A stretch of 64,000 nucleotides of DNA from an uncultured Desulfobacterales bacterium (GCA_937915545.1 CALGIJ010000017.1:1-64000), one strand, 5' to 3'. Positions 38,701 to 49,445 are shown, counted from the stretch's first letter. Numbers and translations: made by a program. Notes: a model not told the origin generated them from the letters alone.

Positions 38701-39399
38701 CAGCAGGGCGGCATTTTGGAGGGATATGGCGAGTTCTACGACCACTGCCGTACCAGCGAAGGGACCGAGCAATTGCGGCAAAAGGTGGAACAACTCTGTG
38801 CCCAAGCCGATGTCGACTATCTGCGCGAGGAAATTCCCCTCACCGTGCAGCAGAGTCTCGACGGGGTTGGCAGGGTGACCAAGATCGTGTGGGCGATGAA
38901 GGAGTTTTCCCACCCCGGATCGGCGGAGAAGGTTCTTGTCGACATCAACAACGCCTTGCAGAGCACCATTACCGTGTCGCGCAACGAGTGGAAGTATGGC
39001 GCCTACCTGCAGACCGAGTTCGCCGCGGATCTGCCCCATGTTTCCTGCCTGCCGGCAGAGCTGAATCAGGTCTTTCTCAACCTGATCCTCAACGCTGCCC
39101 ACGCCATCGACACCAGGGTGAAAAATGGTGACTACGATAAGGGGCTGATCCGCGTCGTCACCAGAGTCGACAACCACCACGTGGTTATCGAGGTCACCGA
39201 CAACGGCACCGGCATCCCCGAAAAGATTCGCCATCGCATCTACGACCCCTTCTTCACCACCAAGGCGGTGTGCAAAGGTACCGGACAGGAGTTGGCCATT
39301 GCCCGGGATATCGTCGTCGAGAAACACCACGGCCTTATCGCCTGCGCAACCGAGGAGGGCCAGGGGACCACCTTCTCCATCAGGCTGCCTTTGTCCTGA
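38701..39399 (+). pseudogene. Histidine kinase C-terminal remnant
   Basis: The plus-strand frame encodes the last 220 residues of a sensor kinase: LTVQQSLDGVGRVTKIVWAMKEFSHPG, CLPAELNQVFLNLILNAAHAI, VTDNGTGIPEKIRHRIYDPFFTTK. The H-box and all sensor domains are absent. The G2 box reads CKGTGQELAIA, with E in place of the glycine found in this family (GTGQGLAIA), so ATP binding would be impaired. The homologous region begins near 38700, at the point where the minus-strand kinase ends. No ribosome site or start can be assigned with confidence. Confidence 0.7.
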
Positions 39400-39660
39400 A
39401 CGTGTGCTGTGATAGGCTCCATATTCGCTGCCGCCTTCTCGCCGGCGGCCGCATTTCTCTTAGCTGGAGGTGCGAGAAAAAACTGGGCAGGCAGCCTGAG
39501 GGCGGTTGCTGGTTCGCCATCTTCCTGACATTCTTTTTTGTTGGCTTGCCGGGGTGGCCTGCGCCGGGGTTTGCTTCATGAGGCAAGAATATGGTACTAT
39601 GCCTCAGGGGAGTTGAGAAGATTGCCACTATCAGACGCCATTGCCGAGAGGACAAGGGGA

Positions 39661-39987
39661 ATGAACGATTTGTGTTGGGATAAGCAGTTTGCTCTCGAAC
39701 AAGCAGCTGACGATGCCGAGCTTCTTCAGGAACTGATTGATATATTTAAGGATTCCTACAAATCTGATCTGCGTCTTCTCGAAGAGGGATTGGGAGAGGA
39801 AGGAGGTTCGGCCAAGGTGTGTCGCGCCGCCCATTCGATGAAGGGGGCGGCGGCAAGCCTGGGGATCCTGGGCATTCAGCGGCTGGCCTTGGCCATCGAG
39901 GAGGAGAGCCGCCACGGCTGCCTGGACACGGCGCAAAGCAGCCTGCCCGCTCTGCATGCCATGGGAGAGGAACTCGACAAACTCTAG
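39661..39987 (+). CDS. Histidine phosphotransfer (Hpt) domain protein
   Basis: This 108-residue single Hpt domain carries the phosphorylatable histidine in CRAAHSMKGAAASLGI (H about 58) within a four-helix bundle. It would shuttle phosphate between hybrid kinases and response regulators. The ATG at 39661 follows an AAGGGGA site. It sits after the two decayed kinases and may have been part of the same phosphorelay, now orphaned, or may serve kinases elsewhere. Confidence 0.85.
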   Translation: MNDLCWDKQFALEQAADDAELLQELIDIFKDSYKSDLRLLEEGLGEEGGSAKVCRAAHSMKGAAASLGILGIQRLALAIEEESRHGCLDTAQSSLPALHAMGEELDKL

Positions 39988-40054
39988 GCCTGCGTGGTGT
40001 TGCCGATATCCCCGTGACGAGGCGGACGGCGACGCCTGACAGCGTGCTCGCCCG

Positions 40055-40082
40055 GCGGGGCGGCTTTGATGAGCCGCCCCGC
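40055..40082 (+). terminator. Hairpin after the Hpt gene
   Basis: An 11-base GC-rich stem (GCGGGGCGGCT with AGCCGCCCCGC) with a six-base loop lies 67 bases after the Hpt stop. The T-rich stretch follows only after about 15 bases, so termination is likely but not certain. Confidence 0.4.
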
Positions 40083-40116
40083 GTCCTGCCCTCTTTTCGT
40101 ATTTTTCCTGGAAAGA

Positions 40117-40133
40117 CCCCGGCGTTGCCGGGG
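40117..40133 (-). terminator. Hairpin after ettA
   Basis: CCCCGGC (40117-40123) pairs with GCCGGGG (40127-40133) over a three-base loop, immediately downstream of the ettA stop. On the minus strand it is followed by TCTTTCC, a weak T-tract. Confidence 0.45.
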
Positions 40134-40138
40134 GACAA

Positions 40139-41824
<1,686 letters not shown>

Positions 41825-41979
41825 GGCGATAATCCTTTATGGTGTCATGGGAGGGGGATGGTCGCCGCGAGGTGGGCGCCGCTGGCGATACTACACAATA
41901 TGCGTCAGATGTTCAAAGAGTTCTTGCCGGCCTCGAGTTCGCAGAAGGGCCGGCCAGGGAGTGGGGCCGCGAGCGAACC

Positions 41980-42639
41980 TCAGCGAAAGGCTCTGGTACG
42001 GAGGAGATAGAGATAGTAGGCGTTGACCTTGCCGATGAGTTCCTCCGTCTCCCGGTAAGGGGCATGCCGGCCGTATTCGAGGGTTTCGGTGTATTCGCCG
42101 GCGTTCCAGGCCGTGACCACCAGGTCGAGCCTGCCGTTGAAGCGCTCGTTGTACTTGGCGATGAGGTAGCAGGTGAGGAGAATGTTGACCGCCGGGTCGT
42201 AAAGGTCTTCTTCCTGCAACTGAGAGAGCGTGCGGTGGGAGACGTGGCGGAAAGAGGTGAAGCGTTGACTGAGCTCTCTGCTCGCCTTGAGGGCAGTGGG
42301 GTAGAGAAGCTGCCCCAGGCCGCGGGCCTGCTTGGGCGACAGTGCCTTGGGGTCGGCAGCGGACTCGGCGAGAATGAGCGCGCGGAGGAAGTCGGGACTG
42401 ACCTTGTACCTTGGCCGAATGTAGGAAATGCTCGTGAAGTAGCGGATATAGGCGTCAAACTCGGCCAGCCTGGCGATGCTTTCCTCACTGACGACGCTGC
42501 CATTGTGGCGTTCCACCGCCTCACGCAGGCTGGCCGACGCCTCCCCGCCAAGGATGATCAGGAGGAGGACGAAGACCAGCAGTGATAGCGGACGCTTACT
42601 GATCGGCGAAGACGAGGGTCTTGTGGAGGTCACTGGCAA
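41980..42639 (-). CDS. Periplasmic lytic transglycosylase, SLT domain
   Basis: This 219-residue protein has a hydrophobic export segment (about residues 18-37) and an SLT-type fold: FLRALILAESAADPKALSPKQARGLGQLLYPTA (about 86-118). The catalytic glutamate is in ILAES. AWNAGEYTETL is the typical third motif. It cleaves peptidoglycan glycan strands. Its first 44 bases overlap the end of the M18 aminopeptidase gene, so the two are likely cotranscribed, or the real start is slightly further in. Confidence 0.82.
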   Translation of the reverse strand: MPVTSTRPSSSPISKRPLSLLVFVLLLIILGGEASASLREAVERHNGSVVSEESIARLAEFDAYIRYFTSISYIRPRYKVSPDFLRALILAESAADPKALSPKQARGLGQLLYPTALKASRELSQRFTSFRHVSHRTLSQLQEEDLYDPAVNILLTCYLIAKYNERFNGRLDLVVTAWNAGEYTETLEYGRHAPYRETEELIGKVNAYYLYLLRTRAFR

Positions 42640-43915
42640 AGAAGCGGCAGAGGGTGGAAAAGAGCAGATAGGGGTCGCGCGACCCGGTCACCTCGCGGAT
42701 GGAATGCATGGCCAGGGTGGCGGCGCCGATATCGACGGTCATGGTGCCCAGTCGCGCGGCGGTCATCGGGCCGATGGTGCTGCCGCAGGGGAGGTCGCTG
42801 CGCATGACGAATTCCTGCGGCGTGATGCCCGCCTCATGACACACCGCCTTGATCACTGCGGCGCTCGGAGCTTCGGTGGCGTAGCGCTGGCTGGCGTTGT
42901 ATTTGATGACCGGCCCGCGGTTGAGGTGGATCTCGTGGCGCGGGTCGGCCTTGTCGGCATGATTGGGATGGGTGGCATGGGCGTTGTCGGCCGAGACGAG
43001 GAAGGAGCGGCGTAACGCGATGCGCCGCGCCTCGGCCTCGGGAAGGAGCCGTTCGAGGATCGCTTCAAGCAGCGAACCATTGGCCCCCGAGGTCGAGGTT
43101 GAGCCGATCTCCTCGTGGTTGGCGCAGAAGAGCAGGGTGTTTTTATCGTGCCCGGCTGCCTCCAGGGCCATCAGCCCAGCATGGCAGCTGAGGAGATTGT
43201 CGAGGCGGGGGGCGCTGATCAGTTCGCTTCTACCTCCGCAGGTCAGCGGCGGTTGGTGGTCGTAGCAGAAGAGGTCGAAGGCGAGGATTTCGTTGAAGTC
43301 AGTGCCAGGGTGCTCTTTGGCGAGCTGTTCGAGCAAGAGGTGGGCAAAGTCGTCCTCGGCCCCTTCTTCGTGCAGGCCGAGAATCGGCGGCAGGTGCTGC
43401 TGCTGGTTGAGGGTCGCCGACTTGTTGGCCTCGCGGTCGAGGTGAATGGCCAGGTTGGGCAGGACCAGCAGGGGGCGGGCGAAGTCGATCAGGTAGACGC
43501 CGAGGGCGCCATCGGCGAGGCGGCAGGTGACACGGCCGGCAAGGGATAGACTGCGGTCGAACCAGGGGGCGAGCAGGGCGCCGCCGTAGACCTCGACGCC
43601 CAACTGCCGGAAGGCACCGTTGCGGTATTCGGGGCGGGGTTTGAGTTTCAAGGACGGGCTGTCGGTATGGGCCGCCGCCATGCGAAAGCCGTCGCCGACT
43701 GTCTCGTTGTTGCCGAGGATGAAGGCGACCAGTGCTGCGCCGTCTCTGGTTACCACGTAGCCCCGGCCGGGTTCGAGCTGCCAGGGCGCGGTTTCCGCAA
43801 GAAGGGTAAAACCGTGGGCCAGCAGGACGCGTTTCATGTTGGCGACGGCGTGGTAGGGGCTGGGCGAAGTGGCGAGAAAGGAAAACAGGCTTTCGTTATA
43901 GGTGTTGAGTTTCAT
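42596..43915 (-). CDS. apeB: M18 family aminopeptidase
   Basis: This 439-residue cocatalytic-zinc aminopeptidase removes N-terminal residues, often acidic ones, from peptides. Metal ligands are in AAHTDSPSLKLKP (H about 83), DNLLSCHAG and NHEEIGSTS, with SDNAHATHPNH and ITPQEFVMRSDLPCGSTIGP near the C-terminus. Length and motif order match bacterial M18 enzymes. The gene symbol is a guess from the family. The lytic transglycosylase overlaps its end. Confidence 0.92.
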   Translation of the reverse strand: MKLNTYNESLFSFLATSPSPYHAVANMKRVLLAHGFTLLAETAPWQLEPGRGYVVTRDGAALVAFILGNNETVGDGFRMAAAHTDSPSLKLKPRPEYRNGAFRQLGVEVYGGALLAPWFDRSLSLAGRVTCRLADGALGVYLIDFARPLLVLPNLAIHLDREANKSATLNQQQHLPPILGLHEEGAEDDFAHLLLEQLAKEHPGTDFNEILAFDLFCYDHQPPLTCGGRSELISAPRLDNLLSCHAGLMALEAAGHDKNTLLFCANHEEIGSTSTSGANGSLLEAILERLLPEAEARRIALRRSFLVSADNAHATHPNHADKADPRHEIHLNRGPVIKYNASQRYATEAPSAAVIKAVCHEAGITPQEFVMRSDLPCGSTIGPMTAARLGTMTVDIGAATLAMHSIREVTGSRDPYLLFSTLCRFFASDLHKTLVFADQ

Positions 43916-44050
43916 GAAGGGCAGGTATGTGGGTTGAGGCTATGGGGATTGAGGGTGAGGCTGAGGATACATGGCGGCGAGCCGGTACCGGCAGTGGTGC
44001 CATGGCCATATGTATTGCGAGGTTGACTTCTCCAGGGATCAACAGCCACC

Positions 44051-44083
44051 TGCCTTATCCTGGCGGGTTGCCCAGATAAGGCA
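44051..44083. repeat. Inverted repeat in the gap before the M18 gene
   Basis: TGCCTTATC (44051-44059) and GATAAGGCA (44075-44083) form a perfect 9-base stem around a 15-base loop. No T-tract follows on either strand, so it is not a classic terminator. It lies between the SprA-like stop and the M18 start. Confidence 0.4.
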
Positions 44084-44115
44084 AGGGTGACAAGGGCGTG
44101 ACGTCGGCGGGCGCA

Positions 44116-44991
44116 TCACCCCTGCGAGGTGGCTTCGCTCGAACTCATCTGTCGGTAAGCGGAGATCATCTGCCGCACGATATAATTGGGCGTCGCTGCA
44201 GTACCCTGGCCGGTGGAGTCGTCGTTCGCAGGCGATGCCTCACGGCCGGCTCCATCACCCGCCTCTTTTCTTGCCAGGGCAGCGCCACCGAGCAGTTGGT
44301 CCTGGGTTTCGGCCATCAGTTCCTTTCGCGCCTGGGCTTCGAGCACGCTGGCACGGGCGGCGATGCTGCGGTCTGCCGCCGATGGATTGAGAGGGGCCAG
44401 CGCCGCCCGCCGCACGGTCTCCATCTTGGCGATGGTCTCCTCTGGGGTGCGCTCCTTGCCGAGATCGATGCCAACGCTGCCGGCGACGGCGTAGGCAGCG
44501 CCGTCCGGCCCCCTGACCAAGGAAAAAGATGCCCCGCCGCGGGCATGTGGGCCGGCCACGGCAAGATGGGCCTGTTCGTGGGCCCGCACCTCGGCGTCGC
44601 GCTGCTTGAGCTCCCGCAGCTGCCGCAGCTCTTGCTCGCTGAGTTGCAGGTCTACGGCTGGCGACTGGGATGGGCCATCCTTCTCGGCGGCTTGGGCCTC
44701 ACTGTCGCGTTGACGTGCACGATCGCGGCCCTCGGGGGAGAGGCTGACCTTGTCTGTAGCCGGCGAAGCTGGCCCGGCAGCGGGCGGTGATACGCCCAGG
44801 CGTGTGCCGTTGGCACGGACAAGACCTGCATCGGCTGCACCGGCTACCGCCCCATCCCTGCCTCCGCTGCTCATTGCGACAGCCGTCTCCATGGCAGGCC
44901 TGTTAGCGGCGCCGGCCGTGTTGGTCCATTGGCGGCCAACGAGGCTGACCGCTGTGGAGGACCCAATGGCCATGGAGATCATGCCGGTCAT
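44116..44991 (-). CDS. SprA-related putative metalloprotease
   Basis: This 291-residue protein has a disordered Ala/Gly/Ser-rich N-terminal half and a conserved C-terminal domain with EVRAHEQAHLAVAGPHARGGASF (about residues 170-192). HEQAH fits the HExxH zinc-protease motif of the SprA-related family (CJM1_0395 type, from memory). GPDGAAYAVAGSVGIDL and the helix SIAARASVLEAQAR follow as expected. No signal peptide is seen. The biological role of the family is not known to me. Confidence 0.7.
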   Translation of the reverse strand: MTGMISMAIGSSTAVSLVGRQWTNTAGAANRPAMETAVAMSSGGRDGAVAGAADAGLVRANGTRLGVSPPAAGPASPATDKVSLSPEGRDRARQRDSEAQAAEKDGPSQSPAVDLQLSEQELRQLRELKQRDAEVRAHEQAHLAVAGPHARGGASFSLVRGPDGAAYAVAGSVGIDLGKERTPEETIAKMETVRRAALAPLNPSAADRSIAARASVLEAQARKELMAETQDQLLGGAALARKEAGDGAGREASPANDDSTGQGTAATPNYIVRQMISAYRQMSSSEATSQG

Positions 44992-45194
44992 GCAATACCT
45001 CGTTCAAAACCTCGCGAGAGGGCCGCCCCCGTGCCGGCTTCAGGTCTCTTCATCTGGTGGCAGGCCCGGAATGCCGTTCCCGGGGATCGCGCCGGGCAGA
45101 AAAGATGCGCTCTATCTGGCTGTTTGCGCAAGATGTTTTCTTGGCGGCCAGATCCCAACGGACAAGAAGCTCATCTCGAGGTCACTGGTTGGCG

Positions 45195-46196
45195 TTACCT
45201 CTTGAAGAGATTGCCAAGGTCACCGAGTACCGATCCCTCGCCCTGGCTGGAGAAGCCGGCATTGTTCTGTGGCGCCGCCTTGTGAATCCTTCCGGCGAGT
45301 CGTGAGAAGGGCAGGGACTGCAGCCAGACATGGCCGGGGCCGCCGATGGTGGCGAAGAAGAAGCCCTCGCCGCCGAAGAGCGCCGACTTGACCCCGCCGA
45401 CGAATTGTATGTCGTAGTTGATGTCCCTGGTCATGGCCACCAGGCAACCGGTGTCGATGCGCAGGGTTTCTCCGGGCTGCAGGTCCTTTTGCACGATGGT
45501 GCCGCCGGCATGGACGAAGATCATTCCTTCACCTTCGAGCTTCTGCATGATGAAACCTTCGCCGCCGAACAGTGCCGCGCCGATCTTCTTTTGAAACTCG
45601 ATGCCGATGGAGACCCCGCGTACCGCGCAGAGGAAGGCGTCCTTCTGGCAGACGAGCTTGCCGTTGTAGTCTTTGAGATCCAGAGCGATGATTTTACCGG
45701 GATACGGTGAGGCGAAAGCCACTTTTCCCTTGGTGTTGCCGCGATAGGTGAAGACCGTGGAGAACAGTCCCTCGCCGGTGATGAGGCGCTTGCCGGCACC
45801 AAGCATGCGATCGAAGAGGCTGCCTCCAGCCTGCTCGCTGCCATCACCGAAAATCGTTTCCATTTCGATGTGGTCTGACATGTACATCATCGAGCCGGCC
45901 TCGGCGACGACGCTCTCCTGCGGGTCGAGTTCGATTTCGACGAACTGCATCTCGCTGCCATGGATCTCGTAATCGATGATGTCGACCCTTGATCGCGGCG
46001 CAAAGGAAGGCGGAGGCTGATTCGCCGTGGCGGTCAACTCGGGGCACTGGGCGATGGTCTGCCAGTCGGCGAAGCCCTGTCGCCATACGTAGGTTGCGGA
46101 GGTGTAGGTACCGTTCTGCACATAGAGGCGCAGCTGATCGGTGGAGAAGGGGCCTTCCTGTTTGCCGTCGACGGCCGCATACCAAGCCATGCTCAT
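45195..46196 (-). CDS. GYF_2 domain plus AIM24 (TIGR00266) family protein
   Basis: This 333-residue protein begins with a GYF_2 domain (WYAAVDGKQEGPFSTDQLRLYVQNG) that in bacteria often binds proline-rich or membrane partners. From about residue 75 it is an AIM24/TIGR00266 beta-helix protein (LDPQESVVAEAGSMMYMSDHIEMET, FGGEGFIMQKLEGEG, LFGGEGFFFATIGGPG). Such proteins have no fixed function. ATG 46196 was chosen because it begins the GYF_2 domain; an upstream in-frame start would overlap the preceding gene. Confidence 0.8.
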   Translation of the reverse strand: MSMAWYAAVDGKQEGPFSTDQLRLYVQNGTYTSATYVWRQGFADWQTIAQCPELTATANQPPPSFAPRSRVDIIDYEIHGSEMQFVEIELDPQESVVAEAGSMMYMSDHIEMETIFGDGSEQAGGSLFDRMLGAGKRLITGEGLFSTVFTYRGNTKGKVAFASPYPGKIIALDLKDYNGKLVCQKDAFLCAVRGVSIGIEFQKKIGAALFGGEGFIMQKLEGEGMIFVHAGGTIVQKDLQPGETLRIDTGCLVAMTRDINYDIQFVGGVKSALFGGEGFFFATIGGPGHVWLQSLPFSRLAGRIHKAAPQNNAGFSSQGEGSVLGDLGNLFKR

Positions 46197-46236
46197 AGTG
46201 TTCACCGAGAGATGTTTGAGGCTACGGTTGGAGGCT

Positions 46237-47244
46237 TCAGCCTCGGGTTCCATATCTTTCCTTGAGATCATAGAGGGTGTCGAGATAGGCCTCCTTATAG
46301 CGCAGCCTGCCTCCGGCGCTCTCCATCTCCTCGATCAGGGCATCGACGAAAGGTCTGAGGTCGATACCCAGCCGGTTGTATCCGCGGTTGTTGGCGGTGT
46401 CGATAGTGACGATGGCGTAATAGCTGACTACCATGCGCGAGGCGGCGTCGCGCCGGAAGAGGTAGAGTCTGCCGCCGATGGTGTTGAGGAAGAAACAGGC
46501 ATAGTCGTACAGAGGTTCACGGGCGACATCGAGAGCGAAGCGCTCCTTGAGCGTCTGGGGATTTTCGGTAAGGATATAGAATGCGTGCAAAATCGGCTCG
46601 AGAGAGTCACGTTCACGGTCGAGAATTCCTTTCAGGGCCAGGGTGTTCTCCTTGCCGATGATACGGAAGAAGTGGGCGGTATTCTTGAGCAGAGTGAAAT
46701 AATCGTCGGTTTCCCTGGTAATCGCCGGTGGTTGTTCGAGCAGCTTTTGGAGGATTTTTATGAAGTGGGCGCGACTTTTATCAGCAAGGTGGAAATCGGC
46801 CATGTAGGCCTGTTGATCGAGGTGGACGAAAAACCTCTCCAACTGGTCAGCAGCTGCCGCGGCCGATTGCGGGCCTGGCAGAGGGGCCTGCGGCTGTGCG
46901 ATCGGTTGCTCGACTGTTGCGGAAGGGGTGCTCGCCGCCTCGGTGGTTGTCGACGGCAGCGCTTCCCCAGGTGGCTGCACTTGTGCCGGTGGTCTCAATT
47001 CTCCGGCAGGTGTGACGGGGGGGCTTGGCCTTTGCGGCGTCACTTCGGCAGGGGCCGAGGTCTGGGCTGGAGGGGAAGGCGCCTGGGATTCGAAGAGAGA
47101 AAGCAGCTGGATATGTTTTCCCTGTAAGAACAGATAGATGCCAAGGCTGATGGCGGCCACGAGGGCAATCATCAGGACGGAGGTGAGGCGTGAGTCCCTT
47201 TTGACGCGGGAGCGACCCGTTTTGGTTGGTTTCTGGTCGGCCAT
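46237..47244 (-). CDS. Membrane-anchored protein of unknown function with Pro/Ala-rich linker
   Basis: This 335-residue protein has one N-terminal membrane segment (about residues 21-41, LTSVLMIALVAAISLGIYLFL) after a basic tail, a Pro/Ala/Thr-rich linker (about 52-125), and a helical C-terminal domain (about 130-335) outside the membrane with LERFFVHLDQQAYMADFHL, FRIIGKENTLALKGIL and DYACFFLNTIGGRLYLFRR. I do not recognise the domain. It lies directly upstream of the GYF_2/AIM24 gene on the same strand; the GYF_2 domain could bind a proline-rich stretch such as this linker, but topology argues against it. Confidence 0.6.
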   Translation of the reverse strand: MADQKPTKTGRSRVKRDSRLTSVLMIALVAAISLGIYLFLQGKHIQLLSLFESQAPSPPAQTSAPAEVTPQRPSPPVTPAGELRPPAQVQPPGEALPSTTTEAASTPSATVEQPIAQPQAPLPGPQSAAAAADQLERFFVHLDQQAYMADFHLADKSRAHFIKILQKLLEQPPAITRETDDYFTLLKNTAHFFRIIGKENTLALKGILDRERDSLEPILHAFYILTENPQTLKERFALDVAREPLYDYACFFLNTIGGRLYLFRRDAASRMVVSYYAIVTIDTANNRGYNRLGIDLRPFVDALIEEMESAGGRLRYKEAYLDTLYDLKERYGTRG

Positions 47245-47384
47245 AGAAGCTGGGTAAGCTGAAAAATCAAGTGGGACAGAGGTCCCATCGCCAATATATT
47301 ACCCCATGGGGCCGAGAAAGTCACGGGGCGTCACCGCCGCCACCCTAGGGTCATGGCAGACCCAGGGGTACACGCTTTTAGCAC

Positions 47385-47413
47385 TTGACTTAACTCGACG
47401 AAAACACTATGCT
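47385..47413 (+). promoter_or_regulatory. Sigma-70 promoter of ppaC
   Basis: TTGACT (47385-47390) and TATGCT (47408-47413) are spaced by exactly 17 bases, in the 261-base gap before ppaC. The leader is about 90 bases and ends with a GGAGG ribosome site at 47493-47497. Confidence 0.7.
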
Positions 47414-47505
47414 ACTTCGTCCCAATCTCCTATAGAGCAAATATCCGTCAGGGATATTGTCGTTTTAAAGAGTAATCACCATTCAACAAACATGGAGGAA
47501 CACAA

Positions 47506-48435
47506 ATGGCAATTTCTGTAATTGGACACGCAAATCCCGACACCGATTCCGTCACCTCTGCTATCGCCCTTGCTGCGCTGCTCACCGCCCAGGGAATGGA
47601 GGCGAAAGCCTGTATGCAGATCGCCGAGAAAGATCTCAATCCGGAATCGACCACCGTGCTCAAGCGCTTTGGTCTGCCTGTTCCCGAACTACTGACCGAC
47701 GCCGCCGGCAAGGACATCGCCCTAGTGGATTTCAGCGACCTCGCTCAGGGACCGGCCAATCTCGCCTCTGCCAACCTCGTTGCCGTAGTCGATCATCACA
47801 AAATCGGTGACATCACCACCAACAACCCCATTCTCTTCCGTGCCGAACCGGTTGGTTGTACCGGCACCGTGCTCAACAAGATGTTCAAGGAAGCCGGCGT
47901 CGCCATTCCCAAGAACATCGCCGGTGGCATGGTTGCGGCTATCCTCAGCGATACCGTTAACTTCAAGTCGCCGACCTGCACCCCCGCCGACAAAGCCGCG
48001 GTTGCCGAGCTCAAGCCCATCGCCGGCGTCAGCGATACCGACGAGCTGTTCATGGAGATGCTCAAGGCCAAGTCTTCCGTGGCTGGCATCCCCGCCAAAG
48101 ACCTGCTCTTCCGCGATTACAAAGATTTCGATATGAAAGGCAGCAAAGTTGGCGTCGGTCAACTCGAGCTGGCGACCCTTGAGCAGGTGGCCGAAGTTCG
48201 CGCCGAGCTCGTCAAAGCCATGGCAGAGGTGAAGGCTGGTGGCCGTCACTCCGTCCTCCTCATGCTCACCGACGTCGTCAAGGAAGGCACCGAACTGGTG
48301 GTGCTCTCCGATGATCCGGCCCTCATCGAGAAAGCCTTCGACACCAAGCTCAATGGCGACTCCATGTGGATCCCGGGCATGATGAGCCGTAAAAAGCAAA
48401 CCATCCCCAACCTGCAGAAAGCCTTCGGCTGCTAA
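47506..48435 (+). CDS. ppaC: Manganese-dependent inorganic pyrophosphatase
   Basis: This 309-residue DHH-family (family II) enzyme hydrolyses pyrophosphate and so drives biosynthesis. Metal ligands are H8, D12 and D14 in GHANPDTDS, D75 in VDFSD, and H97-H98 in VDHHKIGD. The C-terminal DHHA2 part has the SRKKQTIPNL stretch that holds phosphate. No CBS or DRTGG regulatory insert is present. It has a strong promoter and ribosome site and ends at a long palindromic terminator, so it is a well-expressed single gene. Confidence 0.97.
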   Translation: MAISVIGHANPDTDSVTSAIALAALLTAQGMEAKACMQIAEKDLNPESTTVLKRFGLPVPELLTDAAGKDIALVDFSDLAQGPANLASANLVAVVDHHKIGDITTNNPILFRAEPVGCTGTVLNKMFKEAGVAIPKNIAGGMVAAILSDTVNFKSPTCTPADKAAVAELKPIAGVSDTDELFMEMLKAKSSVAGIPAKDLLFRDYKDFDMKGSKVGVGQLELATLEQVAEVRAELVKAMAEVKAGGRHSVLLMLTDVVKEGTELVVLSDDPALIEKAFDTKLNGDSMWIPGMMSRKKQTIPNLQKAFGC

Positions 48436-48550
48436 GCAGGTTCGGCCTTCTGCGCCTGCCCGCTGCCGTTTTCCCGGAGAGGGACTCGGCAGCGGGGGGA
48501 AGGGCGGTGGCCAAGTTCACAGGCAGCGTTGATTGCGTTGCCGTTATTAG

Positions 48551-48596
48551 AAAAGGCAAGGGGAGGTATCGCTAGCGATACCTCCCCTTGCCTTTT
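48551..48596. terminator. Bidirectional terminator, perfect 46-base palindrome
   Basis: The 46 bases form a perfect inverted repeat with a 23-base arm (AAAAGGCAAGGGGAGG at the left end, GCTAGC at the centre). The T-run ends both sides (CCTTTTT on the plus strand, CCTTTT on the minus strand). It lies between convergent ppaC and tlyA and can stop both. Confidence 0.85.
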
Positions 48597-48689
48597 TCGT
48601 TCTTGATGTCGTTTATCCGGATACTCCAGTCAAGAGGAGCGTAGGAAGCGGATAGTTCCCAGATGGAGGAAAAGAAGACCAGACCTGCT

Positions 48690-49421
48690 TTACGGCGAGG
48701 TCAGATAGATGAGAAACTCTCTGTTGCCTTTCGGGCCGAGCAGTGGCGAGGGAATTATGCCAACGACCCGCAAGCCGTGTTCCTTGGCAAAGAGTGTCAA
48801 TTTCTCCTTGGCCTTGTCATGGAGTGACGCTTCGAGTACGACCCCGCCGGGCCCGACATCTTCACGTGACAGCTCGAATTGTGGCTTGATCAGCGCCAGA
48901 ATCTGAACCGTCGACGAGAACAGGGGCAGAATTGGTGGAATGACCGTGGTCAGGGAAATGAACGAGACATCGAACACCGCAAGCGAGATGCTTTCCCCTG
49001 CAGGCCAAAGACGATCGAGATTACGGGCGTTACAACGTTCGAGCACCACTACTCTGGGGTCACTGCGGATTTTCCAGGCAAGCTGCCCGTAGGCGACGTC
49101 GACAGCGATGACCTTTGTCGCCCCATGTTGCAACAAACAATCACTGAAGCCTCCCGTGGAGGCACCGATGTCGGCACAGCTCCAGCCGTTCGGGTCGATG
49201 TGAAAATGCTGCAGTCCCGCGGCAAGCTTCAGCCCACCGCGGGACACGTAGGGGCAGCGTTCTTTGAGACGTATTTTACAGTCGGGGGAATATAGGGTGC
49301 CAGGTTTGTCGGCGACACGGTCATCGACAAACACCTCGCCGGCACCGATCACGGCCCGGGCCGCCTCGAGGGACTCGGCGAGATGGAGTTGAACGAGCAG
49401 TGTATCGAGACGAACCTTCAA
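48690..49421 (-). CDS. tlyA: TlyA family rRNA methyltransferase / hemolysin-like protein
   Basis: This 243-residue protein has an N-terminal S4 RNA-binding domain (VRLDTLLVQLHLAESLEAARAVIGAGEVFVDD) and an FtsJ-like SAM methyltransferase domain (CADIGASTGGFSDCLLQHGA, VIAVDVAYGQLAWKI, VFDVSFISLTTVIPPIL, ALIKPQFELSRE). Characterised members 2'-O-methylate ribosomal RNA. It is the last gene after the Tol genes, 24 bases from cpoB, and ends at the shared palindromic terminator. Confidence 0.93.
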   Translation of the reverse strand: MKVRLDTLLVQLHLAESLEAARAVIGAGEVFVDDRVADKPGTLYSPDCKIRLKERCPYVSRGGLKLAAGLQHFHIDPNGWSCADIGASTGGFSDCLLQHGATKVIAVDVAYGQLAWKIRSDPRVVVLERCNARNLDRLWPAGESISLAVFDVSFISLTTVIPPILPLFSSTVQILALIKPQFELSREDVGPGGVVLEASLHDKAKEKLTLFAKEHGLRVVGIIPSPLLGPKGNREFLIYLTSP

Positions 49422-49445
49422 TGAACGGATCAGCGGGACGTTGGC

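Noticed and set aside
44051..44083. Hairpin before the M18 gene as a terminator
   Set aside because: The stem is good but no T-tract follows on either strand, so it is listed only as an inverted repeat.
48551..48596. Mobile element end or attachment site
   Set aside because: The palindrome is flanked by intact convergent genes with no integrase or target duplication, so a terminator explains it.
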